Below, piece after piece: positions 1 to 11,189 of a stretch of DNA of 64,000 nucleotides (its first letter is position 1; each line of letters opens with the position of its first letter). The notes beneath the pieces were generated by a model, which searched no databases, had not been told where the DNA came from, and saw only the letters and a program-made list of their open reading frames with translations. Origin of the DNA: Elmis aenea. Its lineage: Eukaryota; Arthropoda; Insecta; Coleoptera; Elmidae. Both the position numbers and the translations under genes were made by a program. The stretch is from assembly GCA_947652605.1 (NCBI GenBank), contig OX393576.1, forward strand, positions 64,828,966 through 64,892,965, read 5' to 3'.

Positions 1-400
1 ATGTAGGAGAATGACATTTGGTAGATGTCATGTACTTATTAAAAGGTTCCCCATAATTATACTTTTAATCATCTCCCATCTTCACAAGGGGCTGAAAGGT
101 GCGGCCCCCGTTGGTTTTTTTATCAGAACTTTTTGGAGGGTTGAAATTTTGCAATTTAAAAGATTTTATTTGATAGCTTGATTTGTTTAGATTTTTTTTA
201 TTCTTCAACTTTTTCTGCAAAAACTACAGATTTTGAGTAAAAAAATAAAATAAGTGAACATGAACCATCAAATATTCTAAAACAAAACGATTCATTTTGG
301 TGGTTACCATGGTTTGTTAATGTTTAATGATTAAAAATATAACAATGAGAAACCTTTTTATAAGTACAAAACATATACCAAATATCATTCTCCTCCATAT
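1..400. repeat. Inverted repeat cut by the window edge
   Basis: Bases 1-85 reappear in reverse complement at about 315-400 (shared core AGGAGAATGA, then TTTGGTA, then TACTTAT), with a spacer of about 230 bp. This looks like a foldback or TIR element whose left end lies outside the window. Confidence 0.5.
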
Positions 401-1041
401 ATCCAAATTTGAGAAACAAAATAAAAACCTAATTTTACCGCTCCTCTTTAGGGGGGTGTAACTCCGAAAGGAATCTTTTAAGGAGAAAAAATTATATACA
501 AGACATCCCTTAATTTTCGATAAGGAATTACCTCCTGAATTTTTTCGCAATATTAAACAAACATCCTGTATACACAATGTGCATTACATTCTTTAGAGGC
601 GTAAGATTTGGATTTTCGAGTCAATTTGCTGTAGTTCCAGTTTGAAATCTCTAAGAATTCATGTTTAAGGTTAAAAAATATTGCAGATATCCACACGGCT
701 AGGGTTCCTACAATTGTAATGTATTTTACCGATGACTATGCAATTAACACGAGTATTATGCGCCTAAAAAATTTACTACATAAAAATTATATTCACTGTA
801 CAACCTTTACAAAAACTTGATGATTGGCAAGCGTGTAATACTATTCTTCGGATTAAATTTCCAATTACTTGGCGTATTATATGTGAGAATATTTTCTGTT
901 TTCGTATTTTTAAACGCTTAATCTGTTCAATAGTTTTAGAAAAACACAGGCCACACACATTCATTTTCAAGCACGTTCAAGCAGTTTGGATTTTCTGGTG
1001 TCGATGCATTTTTAGGACAATGCTAATTATGAAATATAAGT
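401..1041. other. AT-rich stretch without recognised gene
   Basis: Only short chance ORFs are present and none resembles a known family. The stretch ends at the 5' edge of a truncated LINE. Confidence 0.5.
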
Positions 1042-2180
1042 ATTCAAAGATGGTGTACTTGTGCTTTATCGATCTGTCTAAAGCCTTTGATGAGTGCCAA
1101 GGGAAAAGATCTGGAAGATATTGAAACAAAGTAGAGTGGGAGGAGAATTATTAAACGCCATCAAGAGTTTATATAAGAGTAGTAGAAATTATGTGCGAAC
1201 CCATAACAGCAGTTCCCAGGAATTTATAACAACAGTGGGGGTAAGACAAGGAGGCACATTAAGTCCACTGCTCTTTGTAATTCTTCGGGATAAAATAATT
1301 AAAGAATGTTAGCAAAACACAAAGAAAGCCTACCGGGGTTTGAATAAACTAAAACCAATATACTTAACAGAATCAGCCTTTGCAGATAATGTGGTGCTAT
1401 TAGCTAAAAGCGAAAAGGACTTGCAATTGAATCTAGACGTATGGGCAGATACATTAAGTAGATATAATATGAATATGAATATAACAAAGACAAAGGTTAT
1501 GGTTATAGCGAAAAATCATGAACCAGTTACAATTATGCTAGACCAAAAAAAGATAGAGCAGGTAGCAAATTTTATATATTTAGGAACAATAATTGCAGAG
1601 AATGGTAAATTGGAAAAAGATCTGCAAAACAGAATAGCGGCAGCGACGAAATTTTACTACGCCACTAATAAATGTTTGATAAGCAAGAAGGAGATATCAA
1701 AAGGAACGAAGACGCGAGTTTTTAATGCAGTGTACGTACCCATTCTCACGTACAGTTCAGGAACTTGGACACTAACACAAAAACAAAGAATACAGGTATC
1801 TACAGGAAATGCGATTTCTGAGAAGAATAGAGGGATGTAGACTGATCGATAAAATCAGTAACGAAAAAATTCGAAAAAACCTAGAAGTAACGGATTTTGA
1901 GAAAATGGAGACGAATCAATTAATCATGGCTTGGACATCTACTACGCATGCCAGAAAGTAGATACGCGAAAATGGAATAGAAAATGAAAATGGAGGGAAA
2001 AATAAATAGAAGAATAAAATGGGAAAAAGAAGTGAGGCAGAGACTAGAAGAAAAAGAAGTCAGCTGGAGAGATGTGCCACAATTAGCTAACGATGGGCAA
2101 GAGTAGAGTAAAATAACACCGGAATAGAAAAGCATACCTCAACACCGAAAGGTACAAGAGGAACCGATTAAGAAGAAGTA
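1042..2180 (+). pseudogene. 5'-truncated RTE-like LINE, reverse transcriptase part
   Basis: This is the 3' portion of a non-LTR retrotransposon closely related to the minus-strand copy at 5849-8572. It begins inside the RT domain (KMVYLCFIDLSKAFD), loses frame near 1090 by a one-base deletion relative to that copy, and resumes at 1094-1309 and 1340-1837. Conserved RT pieces are VRQGGTLSPLLF and AFADNVVLLAKS. The catalytic FADD motif has become FADN, and there are several stops, so it is inactive. It ends in a short (AAG)n tail, as in the related copy. No clear target duplication was found. Confidence 0.85.
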
Positions 2181-2601
2181 TAGCGTTTATTTTCGTACTG
2201 TTATACTATTCGGCAATGAAATAGGATCATTTAAGAATTACAATATTCTTAATAGCACAACAGACACGTACTTTAAATTATAATGAAATAAGTTTACTTT
2301 ACAACTGTTTTAGCATCTGGCGGTACGTTATTAGGTTATTACAACGGACATATGTTTACAGTTCATTATCCAGATAATTAATATAAACACTACAATGCAT
2401 CTATAATGATTGCTTAATTATTCTCTATTCATAATAAAATTACGATTGTTCAAATAATATTTTCAACTTAATCGCTTTCTGATTTCATCTCACCAGTATA
2501 GAGCAAGTGGCAAGAATATCTATACCTGAAAATTAAAGTGTTAAAATAAACAAAAAAAAAAAAAATCGATGAAAATTTTAAAACTGGACAAAATCTTAAA
2601 T

Positions 2602-3508
2602 CTGTATTCGCCTGTGTATACAGGTTGTTTCCGGGTTGGAACCGCGTCGAAGGTTTCTTCATAACCGACGTTTCGTCCTCTTTCATCGGGGACATCTTCA
2701 GGGGTTGTTGGATTAAACAGCAACTGGCGAGTCATTTGTGTCTGGTGTATTTATAGTAGGCTGTGGTTGATGATGTGTGACGGGCGCTGGAGCGTACAAT
2801 CTACTGGTTATCAGCCTCTTCCAGGAGTTGTGGAGGGGGTAGCCGTTGTCTCGGTTGATGTTGTTTGGGTTTTTGAATATCTCTATGGCTTCCCTAATTT
2901 TGCGCGGGTAGTATCGTGATGTTCTCGATAGCACTTCTGTTTCGGCAAATTTGATGTTGTGGCCGGTATCATGTTTGTGTTCAGCTAATGCTGATTGAGT
3001 GATGTGTTTCAGTCTGGTGTCCCTTTCGTGCTCACTGATTCGCGTTTTGATAGTTCTTCGTGTCTCCCCAATGTAGACCTTGCCGCATGTGCAGGGTATT
3101 TTATAGATCCCCTTGGTTTGAAGCGGGAGACTATCCTTGACGCTGGGTAGGCACTCTGATAATTTTCTGTGGGTATTGAACGATGTTCTAATATCATGTT
3201 TTCGGAGAATTTTGCTGATTCTGTCTGTAACATTCTTGATATATGGCAGATAGGCGGTGGTTGTTGATGTTGTGGTCGTGTTCTTAGTTTGTCTGATCCT
3301 GTCGGGTTCCAAGAATCGGGTGATCGTTCGTTGGATGTCCCGTTTGTTGTACCCATTGTTGGTTAGAGCATCCGTTACCCCTGAAGATGTCCCCGATGAA
3401 GGAGGACGAAACGTCGGTTATGAAGAAACCTTCGACGCGGTTCCAACCCGGAAACAACCTGTATACATTGGACATCAGCCGCGGAAGCCTACAACACTGT
3501 ATTCGCCT
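2602..3508 (-). mobile_element. Penelope-like retroelement fragment with inverted pLTRs and 12-bp target duplication
   Basis: The insert 2614-3496 is flanked by the direct repeat CTGTATTCGCCT (2602-2613 and 3497-3508). Two roughly 90-bp inverted repeats lie inside (about 2615-2707 and 3379-3470), matching the partial LTRs typical of Penelope-like elements. Between them is a minus-strand coding fragment for the GIY-YIG endonuclease. The reverse transcriptase domain is missing, so the copy is truncated. The repeat also carries hammerhead-ribozyme-like core motifs (see findings). Confidence 0.85.
2713..3370 (-). pseudogene. GIY-YIG endonuclease domain of a Penelope-like element (partial)
   Basis: The minus-strand ORF reads GIYKIPCTCGKVYIGETRR and then TRISEH, the GIY-YIG nuclease core with its conserved arginine. 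It is preceded by the linker region typical of Penelope-like proteins (ILRKHDIRTSF and LQTKGIYK). The reading frame continues upstream as NGYNKRDIQRTITRFLEP, up to the inverted pLTR at about 3370, where the protein is truncated. In intact elements this domain follows a telomerase-like reverse transcriptase and nicks target DNA. No RT motifs are present. Confidence 0.85.
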
Positions 3509-4297
3509 CTTTTCGTTATAATTATTGTCGTATTTGACTACGAGTATTTTATAGCAAGCATTTATTCATCTATTAGAAATAATATAATACAGCTTACTCA
3601 AAAAAAACTTTATGATGGCATTAAATAACGATTATTCAGCATAAAATACGATATAATTCAGAAAAAGGTGCCTACCTACACACTAACAAAACCTTTATTG
3701 CTAACTTTGAATGGCAAATTGGGAATCATTTTCATATCCCGCGGCGACTTTAACAAATAAAAACATAAATTTGGTTGAAAAATGTGCTGAAAGTTGACGT
3801 ACACTTTTTATTGTTTGACTGAATCTGCTATGTCATAATGACAATAACTTAGCAGGAAGTCGCATTTAAGGGGATGTGCGTTATATAAAAGCACAAAACA
3901 ATAATCAACGGGGAAGTTACATTACAATACACGTATTATATTATGCTATGCAATATCCTAATCGATAAGTCCATGATCTTCTCATTTGATAATCCTCTTA
4001 AAAGTTTATATGTCATCTCATTGTTGGCATGCTAATATTAAAACCGATCAAGGCTGCATTTAAATAACGTCCTTTGGCAAATATCTGGCTTTGAAATTAA
4101 AAGTAGACCTACGTTCGATGATTATGTATGTATGAATGTACCACCAGATTATTTTACACTGGCGTTATTAAATCGCTAAATATGAATATTTTGTTAAAGA
4201 TCGGTAACCGTCAATATTTTCAAAAAAAAACGTAAATAATTCAAAAACTATTGATTTTATGTACATAAAATAAAATCTTTTCAATTTATTTAAAGGG
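3509..4297. other. AT-rich stretch without recognised gene
   Basis: No coding or RNA feature was recognised. It lies between the Penelope-like element and a large palindrome. Confidence 0.5.
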
Positions 4298-4772
4298 TTG
4301 TAATTTGGTAAGGACATGCAGAAAACATTGCTCTATTAGCTTGATACGAAAAAGTTTGAATCGCGCATACAGGGTGTTCATAAATAAGTGGCAATTTTCC
4401 TGATTTTCAAAAGCTCGTATTTCAATTTTTTCAAATGCAAACCACTGTATTTTCTTGTGTTATCGAATTCGTCTTTAAGAGAGCTTAATTTTTTGTTAAG
4501 CATGTCCTATACCCAAAACTCATACTTTTCCAGATATTCGACATTTTTTTCTAATCGTTATTAAAGCAAATAGGATGCCGTGGAAATCGAAAAAGCTGAA
4601 TTCGATTACCTAAGAAAATACAGGGGTTTGCATTTGAAAAAATTGAGTTACGAGCTTTTGAAAATCATGGAAGTTGCCACCTATTTATGAACACCCTGTA
4701 GGCGTGATTCAAACTTTTTCGTATCGAGCTAATAGAGCAATGTTTTCTGCATGTCCTTACCAAATTACAACT
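4298..4772. repeat. Large imperfect palindrome (foldback element)
   Basis: The left arm (about 4298-4476) and right arm (about 4598-4772) are near-identical in reverse complement. Shared blocks include TTGTAATTTGGTAAGGACAT, ATACGAAAAAGTTTGAATC and ACAGGGTGTTCATAAATA. It is noncoding and resembles a foldback MITE. The ACAGGGTG motif within the arms is the terminus of a repeat family seen elsewhere in the window. Confidence 0.8.
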
Positions 4773-5190
4773 CTGTGCTCCGAAAAATGACTTCAGGAGA
4801 ATTTTTTAAATAAAGACTTAAAACCTTGAAAAATTTTGAAATTTATTTTTTTTTAGTGACAAGGCCGCATAAAAACCTGTACTATTTTATATCGATGTAA
4901 AGCTAAAATGAAGGCGGTCAAGAATATTAAATAAAAAATGGGGTGTTGCATTTGAAATATAAAAGTTGCTATTGGTTCCAGAGAGGTGATTCACCCTGTA
5001 TATTTGAAAATATTTTTATCGTATTCGGAAGAAAAAACTGTATGAAATACCGTTTAATCAACTATCTATCTCAAGCCGTTTAGCCACAATCGACCGATCC
5101 GCCACTAATGACCCACCCTGTATAGCTGAAAATAATTTTAGATTATGTATCCTACGATCTCCAACAAATTGTGTCCTATAACTTTATTCT
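4773..5190. other. Repeat-derived noncoding stretch
   Basis: Two CACCCTGTATA-type termini (near 4990 and 5115) suggest debris of the small DNA elements common in this window. No ORF of note. Confidence 0.4.
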
Positions 5191-5848
5191 ACACTGTAAA
5201 AAATGCATGTAAAAATACACCTAAGTTACATATGCTAATATGTAAGTTTACATAAAAATTACCACAAAAACAATGTAAATGGCTTATTCCATTCGTTTAA
5301 TAGTAAAAATACTAAGTTTTGGTGAACTTTACAAGTATTTTACAGTATGAAATTAAAACTACAAAACGTTATGTAAAATTACTTTATATTTACAGTCTTA
5401 CTGGACATTTACATGAGGAAACTATGTAAAATTATCCCACCACATACACCGAATTGCGGGTTGTAACACGTTTTCGTGTCGGTTTCTTTAAGATTTGTTC
5501 ATTGTGCATTGTCTATGTCTATGTGGTTGGAAGTGTTCTGTGAGTTTTGCAGGTGAATAAAAATTCTTTTTTTTACAAAAAATGTTTAAATGCAGCGTCT
5601 GCAACGCAACATTTACTACAATAAGAAAATACGATTTACGCAATTACTTGCACCGATAAACTGCAAACAGCTTTAATTGTTTGCACGATGGCTGCTCTAT
5701 GCGATTCCGAAAATACGGAGCGTTTGTCACGCACCTAACCAGAATGCACTATGAAATTGACGTCTCAAATAATTTCTTATATAAATGTAATGTGGAAAAC
5801 TGTGATTTTAAAAGTTACCAAAAAAAGGTTTTTACCAGTCATTTTTAT

Positions 5849-8572
5849 CTTCTTCTTCTTAATCGTTTCCTCTTGTACCTTTCGGTGTCGAGGTTGCTTT
5901 TCTGTTACTGTATTATCTTTCTCCACTCCTTCCTATCGTTGGCTAATTGTGGCACATCTTTCCAGCTGACTCCTTTTCCTTCTAGTCTCTTCCTCACTTC
6001 TTTTTCCCATTTTATTCTTGGCCTTCCTCTAGCTCTTTTTCCCTCTATCTGCATTTTTCATCCTATTTTCGCGTATCTACTTTCTGGCATGCGTAGTAAA
6101 TGCCCCAGCCATCGTAATTGATTCGTCTCCATCTTTTTCTTAATATCTGTTACTCCAAGTTTATTTCGGATTTTTTCGTTACTGATTTTATCGATCAGTC
6201 TACAACCCTCTATTCTTCTCAAAAATCTCATTTCCTGTACCTGTATTCTTTGTTTTTGTTTTTGAGTTAGTGTCCAAGTTTCTGAACTGTACGTGAGGAT
6301 GGGTACGTACACTGCATTAAAAACTCGCGTCTTCGTCTCTTTTGATATTTCCTTCTTACTTATCAAACATTTATTTGTGGCGTAGTAAAATTTCGTCGCT
6401 GCCGCTATTCTGTTATTCAGATCTTCCTCCAATTTACCATTTTCTGCAATTATTGTTCCTAAATATTTAAAGCTTGCTACCTGTTCTATCTTTTTTTGGT
6501 CTAGCATTATTGTAGCTGGTTCATGATTTTTCGCTATAACCATAACCTTTGTCTTTGTTATATTAATATTCATATTATATCTGCTTAATGTATCTGCCCA
6601 TACGCCTAGATTAAATTGCAAGTCCTTTTCGCTTTTAGCTAATAACACCACATCATCTGCAAAGGCTAATTCTGTTAAGGATATTGGTTTTAGTTTATTC
6701 CAACCCCAGTAGGCTTTCTTTGTGTTTTGCTTACATTCTTTAATAATTTTATCCATAAGAATTATAAAGAGCAGAGGACTTAATGTGCCTCCTTGTCTTA
6801 CTCCCACTGTTGTTATAAATTCCTGGGAACTGCTGTTGTGGGTTCGCACATAATTTCTACTGCTCCTATATAAACTCTTGATGGCGTTTAATAATCCTTC
6901 TCGAACTCTACTTTGTTTCAATATCTTCCAGATCTTTTCCCTTGGCACTCTATCGAAGGCTTTAGAAAGATCGATAAAGCACAAATACACCATCTTTGAA
7001 TGTTCCATTGATTTTTCACTTAACTGTCTTAGCGTAAAAATTAGATCTTGCGTGCTTCTACCCGGTCTAAATCCGCATTGCGCCTCTTCCAAATTACTTT
7101 CGAAATGTTTTCTTAATCTCTCCTCCAATATTCTTTCATATAATTTTTCTACTACACTAAGTAGAGATATGCCTCTATAGTTTTCGCAATTTTTGCTGTC
7201 GCCAGTCTTGAATATCGGTAATATAACAGATACCTCCCAGTCCTTTGGAATATCTTTTTTCTGCCAAGCTTTATTTACTATTCTTAACAGCATTTTCTTA
7301 CCCTCTACTCCCATGTACTTAATCATTTCAGGTAAAACGCCATCATGCCCTGCTGCTTTTCCAATTTTCATTTTATGAATCGCTCTATCCAACTCATCTT
7401 CGGTTATTTCTTGTTCATATTCTTGTTCAATTGTTTCGTATTCCTCCTGTCCTTGTTCTTCTTCCTCGTCATTCATTGTGTTATCACTTTCCAATAACTC
7501 CTTAAAATAATTACCCCATCTTTCGATAATTTCTTTTTCTGTTGTCAGTATTTTTCCCTGTTTATCCATTATTTGCTTTAATGTATGGTTTTTATCTTGT
7601 TTTAGGTTTTTTAATACCTTGTAGAAGAGCTTTTGATTGCTCGCATAATGTTCTTCCATTCTTTTCCCAAAGTCCTCCCAAGTCTTTGCTTTTGCTTCTA
7701 GCACAGTCCGTTTCGCCTTTTCTCTTTGTTGTTTATATTTTTCGTAATCTGTTGGTTTGCTTGTTGTCAGGTATTTTTTCCATAGTCTTTTCTTTTCCTT
7801 CACTTCTCTTTTGACTTCTTCGGTCCACCAGGCCGTTTGTTTCCTATTATTACTATTACCCTGTTTCATTGTCCCACATGCCCTTGCGGCAGACTTGAGA
7901 ATAATTCTTTTGAAATCTGTCCATAAATGCTCCAAATCCTTTCCTTGTTCGTCCCCTTCGCTCTTTTGCTTCTCAGTTTTTATATAATCTCGAAAATTTT
8001 TTTGTACATCCTTCTCTTTTAGTTTATATGCTTTTATTTTTATTATATTTTTCTTTTCATCTTGTTTTATTCGTTCTGGATCATTTTGTCCTATTTGTAA
8101 TGTTGCCATAAGTAGATAATGATCACTGCCTATTTCTGCCCCTCGGTATACTCTAGCGTTTATGACTTTGCTCCTTTCTGTGTCCTCTACAATAATATAA
8201 TCTATTATTGACTTTTCATCCCTACTTTTTACCTCTCTTGTGTATTTATGGATATTTTTGTGTTTGAATCTGCTGTTTATTATTGTCATATTGTTTTCAA
8301 AGCAAAATTCTATTAATCTCCTTCCATTGTTATTTAGTACGTCTTCCCCATATCTTCCCAGCACTGTGCCATACTTTTTGACATCATTACCCACTCTTCC
8401 ATTAAAATCTCCTACTATGATTGTTCTCCCTCGTATTTCATCCACTGTTTCTTGTAGTTGTCTATAAAATATATCTTTATCCTCTTCTGCCGCATTCTCA
8501 TTCGGTCCATATGCCACTACCACCCCTATCAATTCTTTATTTGTAATTTGTAGTTCTACCATCAATACTCTT
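5849..8572 (-). mobile_element. RTE-like LINE inserted in the zinc-finger transposon
   Basis: A perfect 10-bp target duplication, TCATTTTTAT, flanks the element (5839-5848 and 8573-8582). On the minus strand it ends in an (AAG)n microsatellite tail, as RTE-type elements often do. The 5' end is truncated within the endonuclease coding region. Confidence 0.9.
6058..8565 (-). CDS. RTE-like LINE ORF: endonuclease (5'-truncated) plus reverse transcriptase
   Basis: This is an uninterrupted 835-residue frame. Residues about 1-155 are the C-terminal part of an APE-type endonuclease (IIVGDFNGRVG, SIIDYIIVED, GSDHYLL). The N-terminal catalytic strands are missing because the copy is truncated. The reverse transcriptase follows at about 370-680, with GKAAGHDGVLPEMI, CGFRPGRSTQDL, CFIDLSKAFD, GVRQGGTLSPLLF and the catalytic AFADDVVLLA, then the thumb (FKYLGTIIAE). 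A C-terminal domain contains QLRWLGHLLRM. The intact frame suggests recent insertion, but without the endonuclease start it should be immobile. The start chosen is simply the first ATG; the true protein began upstream of the truncation. Confidence 0.88.
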   Translation of the reverse strand: MMVELQITNKELIGVVVAYGPNENAAEEDKDIFYRQLQETVDEIRGRTIIVGDFNGRVGNDVKKYGTVLGRYGEDVLNNNGRRLIEFCFENNMTIINSRFKHKNIHKYTREVKSRDEKSIIDYIIVEDTERSKVINARVYRGAEIGSDHYLLMATLQIGQNDPERIKQDEKKNIIKIKAYKLKEKDVQKNFRDYIKTEKQKSEGDEQGKDLEHLWTDFKRIILKSAARACGTMKQGNSNNRKQTAWWTEEVKREVKEKKRLWKKYLTTSKPTDYEKYKQQREKAKRTVLEAKAKTWEDFGKRMEEHYASNQKLFYKVLKNLKQDKNHTLKQIMDKQGKILTTEKEIIERWGNYFKELLESDNTMNDEEEEQGQEEYETIEQEYEQEITEDELDRAIHKMKIGKAAGHDGVLPEMIKYMGVEGKKMLLRIVNKAWQKKDIPKDWEVSVILPIFKTGDSKNCENYRGISLLSVVEKLYERILEERLRKHFESNLEEAQCGFRPGRSTQDLIFTLRQLSEKSMEHSKMVYLCFIDLSKAFDRVPREKIWKILKQSRVREGLLNAIKSLYRSSRNYVRTHNSSSQEFITTVGVRQGGTLSPLLFIILMDKIIKECKQNTKKAYWGWNKLKPISLTELAFADDVVLLAKSEKDLQFNLGVWADTLSRYNMNINITKTKVMVIAKNHEPATIMLDQKKIEQVASFKYLGTIIAENGKLEEDLNNRIAAATKFYYATNKCLISKKEISKETKTRVFNAVYVPILTYSSETWTLTQKQKQRIQVQEMRFLRRIEGCRLIDKISNEKIRNKLGVTDIKKKMETNQLRWLGHLLRMPESRYAKIG

Positions 8573-10041
8573 TCATTTTTATAAACCTATAAAAGCTGGA
8601 AAACGAGTTAAATGTCCACTGAAGGCATATTGCAATGTAAATAATTTTTTGATAGTTTATTTACCATTCAGTCTCATTTTGTAAGAAAACATTATTACGA
8701 AAAAAGATCGCAAGTTGAACTAATTGCTAAAATGAAAATCAGTAAGCTTAATAATAATTCTGAAGATCTGGAGCTGAGTGTGTTTGAAAGTGTTGCTGAT
8801 GAAATAAGTAGTGAGAGTTTAAAATTACTCAGTTTAAAGTTATTTTCTTCTCTTTATTTAACATTGGAATCAAAGTTCTTTTTACCAAAAAAAAATCGTT
8901 ACAAACGTTAATAGACGGTCTCGGAGATATTAGCCAATTAAATAATTCATTTATTGTTAACAAATTGTCAGAAATTGGAATAGAAGTAAACAAGCGCATT
9001 ATCACAGAAGATCTTTTTTACTTAGCGCATAAAAAATTAGGAACAAATTATTTGCGTGAAAAATATTATAAACGGAATAAGAATTATGTTGCTCCTGTCA
9101 AAATTACTTTAAATAAAGGAAACAAAGTATCCCATGTTTATTACATACCTATCTTAAAGTTATTATTTAGATTTAGGTCTATACTATTATAACATTCATC
9201 ATAGTTTGTTAAGTTATTCATGTATCATTATTTTGTAAAAGACTTTTGTCTGCATGTCCATATTATTTGTGTTTTAGTTATTATAAATTTAAGATATTTC
9301 CGTATCATTTAAGAAGCAGAAGTTATGTACCTGAACTAACATATTTGTTTTTATAAAAATGTCATTATCTAAACCCAAATTGCAATGTATATTTTTTATG
9401 TTAAGTCATTATTAGGGCTAAGTTTTTTTTTATATTTATAGACCAATAAAATTTATATTAAACATGTTTAATATTTTTATTGTACCACAACCTACAACAT
9501 CTCCATTACTGAAGATTTCTTTGTAAAAAAAAAAACTGTGTTTATAATTATGTATTATTAAAAGTTTGTAGTGGTAGCAGTATGTCAACGTTGATTGTAG
9601 GTATTCAAAATTGCAGTCATTGTTGATCGGAAAAACTGCTTATGCCTCAAATCTTTCTAATGGCCTCGATTCTGACACACTTAATCACACTCAACACACA
9701 CAAAATGTAATAACACTAAATATTTCTGTAAACTCCCAAAATATTGGTGTAAATTTACAGATTATACCATACAGTAAAATACATATTATTTACATATTAC
9801 GTGTAACGTTCCCTTAAATAAGATGGAAACATTAGTAACATTAACTTTCTTATATGAAAATTTACTATAAACTAAATGTAAATTATTACAGTTTTTATGT
9901 AAAAATGTTTTACACTACTTTTGTAATTTTCCATCACTTATGTAAATTTACATTTTAAGTTGGAAATTTACCATGATTATCCATGGCTAAATAAAGCCAA
10001 TGATTATCGTGGTAAATTTACAGAAAAACTTTTTACGGTGT

Positions 10042-11100
10042 ATTTTGAATAATAAAGCAGCTATGAAAGAAATACCCACTAGTGGACACTCTGTATAGGT
10101 AAGTCATACAAATACCTACGTTAAAATAATTAACACAACGATCAGATCTGTGTTACGTATGAAAAAAATTAATTGAAACAACTTCATACATTTTTTATTG
10201 AAAATTTGCGATTTGGCGGAAACAAAATGTGTCTAATACGGGGCGGTTCGCACGGTTGCAAGGTGTGAGAGGTAATTCTGCCAGGTAAGACGGTGATGAG
10301 GGTATGAAATAGGCCCAGTTTAAATTAGGGTGGTATCCTTAGAGCTGCTTGACAAGCCAAGGGAGATAGTTCAACGGATCTTTCGTCTAGCCGCGCAGAT
10401 GAAAAAGAATAAAAGGGAAACAATCCGGAAGAGGAAGAAATCTGGTCCTCGGAGGCCAAAGGTTAGACACACACGAATGAATCTCCTGTAAACGAGATCC
10501 GAAAGCTGCGATGGAACCACCCCAAGTAATACTATTAAATTATTCCGCATTTTATTTTGACATGAGACATTCGGGAACGCAATTCTGACATGGAGTGATT
10601 CGATATATGAGGAGGCATTCGCTTTTTTCGTTCGGATATTTACCTTTTTTATGTAATGTATGACACATAAATAACAGCAAAAATTGTATCGTTAAATTGA
10701 ACTGACAAGGTGTAATAAAAAATTGTAACACGTACATTAAGGTCGATGTACCTGCATAAAGAACAATTTTTGTACGGATGGAAAGCCGATAATTATTGCG
10801 TGTTTAACAGTTTAAAAAACTATTGAGCCGATTACGAAACCTTATAATCAATGTTCCCTTTAATTTTTACCAACTAAAGTGAGCATTTTTTTCCGTCTGT
10901 GCAATTTTTGTAAAATCGAAGTAATTTGTGCGCCATTTCAAGTAATACTTACTTATTTAATTTATTTCAAGTCAATTATGTTGGCAAAAATTTGTAACAA
11001 GAATTATAACAAGATTTTAATTTCAAAAATGTTTATTTGAATATTACCGTCGTATAAATCCATGCACATAAAATTTGTTATAAAAATTAACAACATGTAG
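10042..11100. other. Noncoding stretch containing a GC-richer island (10230-10520)
   Basis: The block at about 10230-10520 is distinctly richer in G and C than its surroundings and purine-rich in places. It has no open frame of note. It could be a LINE 5' UTR or a SINE-like fragment. The rest is AT-rich with no recognised feature. Confidence 0.4.
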
Positions 11101-11189
11101 GTAATATTTATATATTCATTCTAAGTAAAGGTACATGAAAAACGTAAGAAAATTATTTACTTTACTGAAAAAACAAATACATGAAGAAA

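Larger units (their letters stand above)
5582..9192 (+). pseudogene. Transposon-borne C2H2 zinc-finger protein, interrupted by a LINE
   Basis: From the ATG at 5582 the frame encodes three C2H2-like fingers (FKCSVCNATF; FNCLHDGCSMRF ending THLTRMH; YKCNVENCDF). One stop at 5657-5659 falls between the first two. The LINE insertion at 5849 cuts the third. Removing the LINE and one target-site copy continues the frame exactly, from TSHFY at the left edge to KPIKAGKRVKCPL from 8583. A later fragment (about 8731-9190) encodes an acidic N-terminal stretch and then a region ending NYVAPVKITLNKGN and YYIPILKLLF. That pattern recurs in zinc-finger proteins carried by animal transposons. A frameshift lies near 8910. 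The function in the element is unknown. Confidence 0.65.
5191..10041 (+). mobile_element. DNA transposon with short TIRs, split by a LINE
   Basis: The ends are ACACTGTAAAAA (5191) and, in reverse complement, ACACCGTAAAAA (10030-10041). Both subterminal regions (5200-5440 and 9690-10025) are crowded with TGTAAA/TTTACA motifs, which look like transposase-binding repeats. Inside are remnants of a C2H2 zinc-finger protein gene, interrupted at 5849-8572 by an RTE-like LINE. The superfamily is uncertain: CACTGTAAAA ends and a zinc-finger protein recall KDZ (Zisupton-like) elements, but no transposase core was seen and no target duplication was identified. Confidence 0.55.

Noticed and set aside
6878..8467. 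Plus-strand ORFs across the 5849-8572 LINE
   Set aside because: They are antisense shadows of the minus-strand LINE protein.
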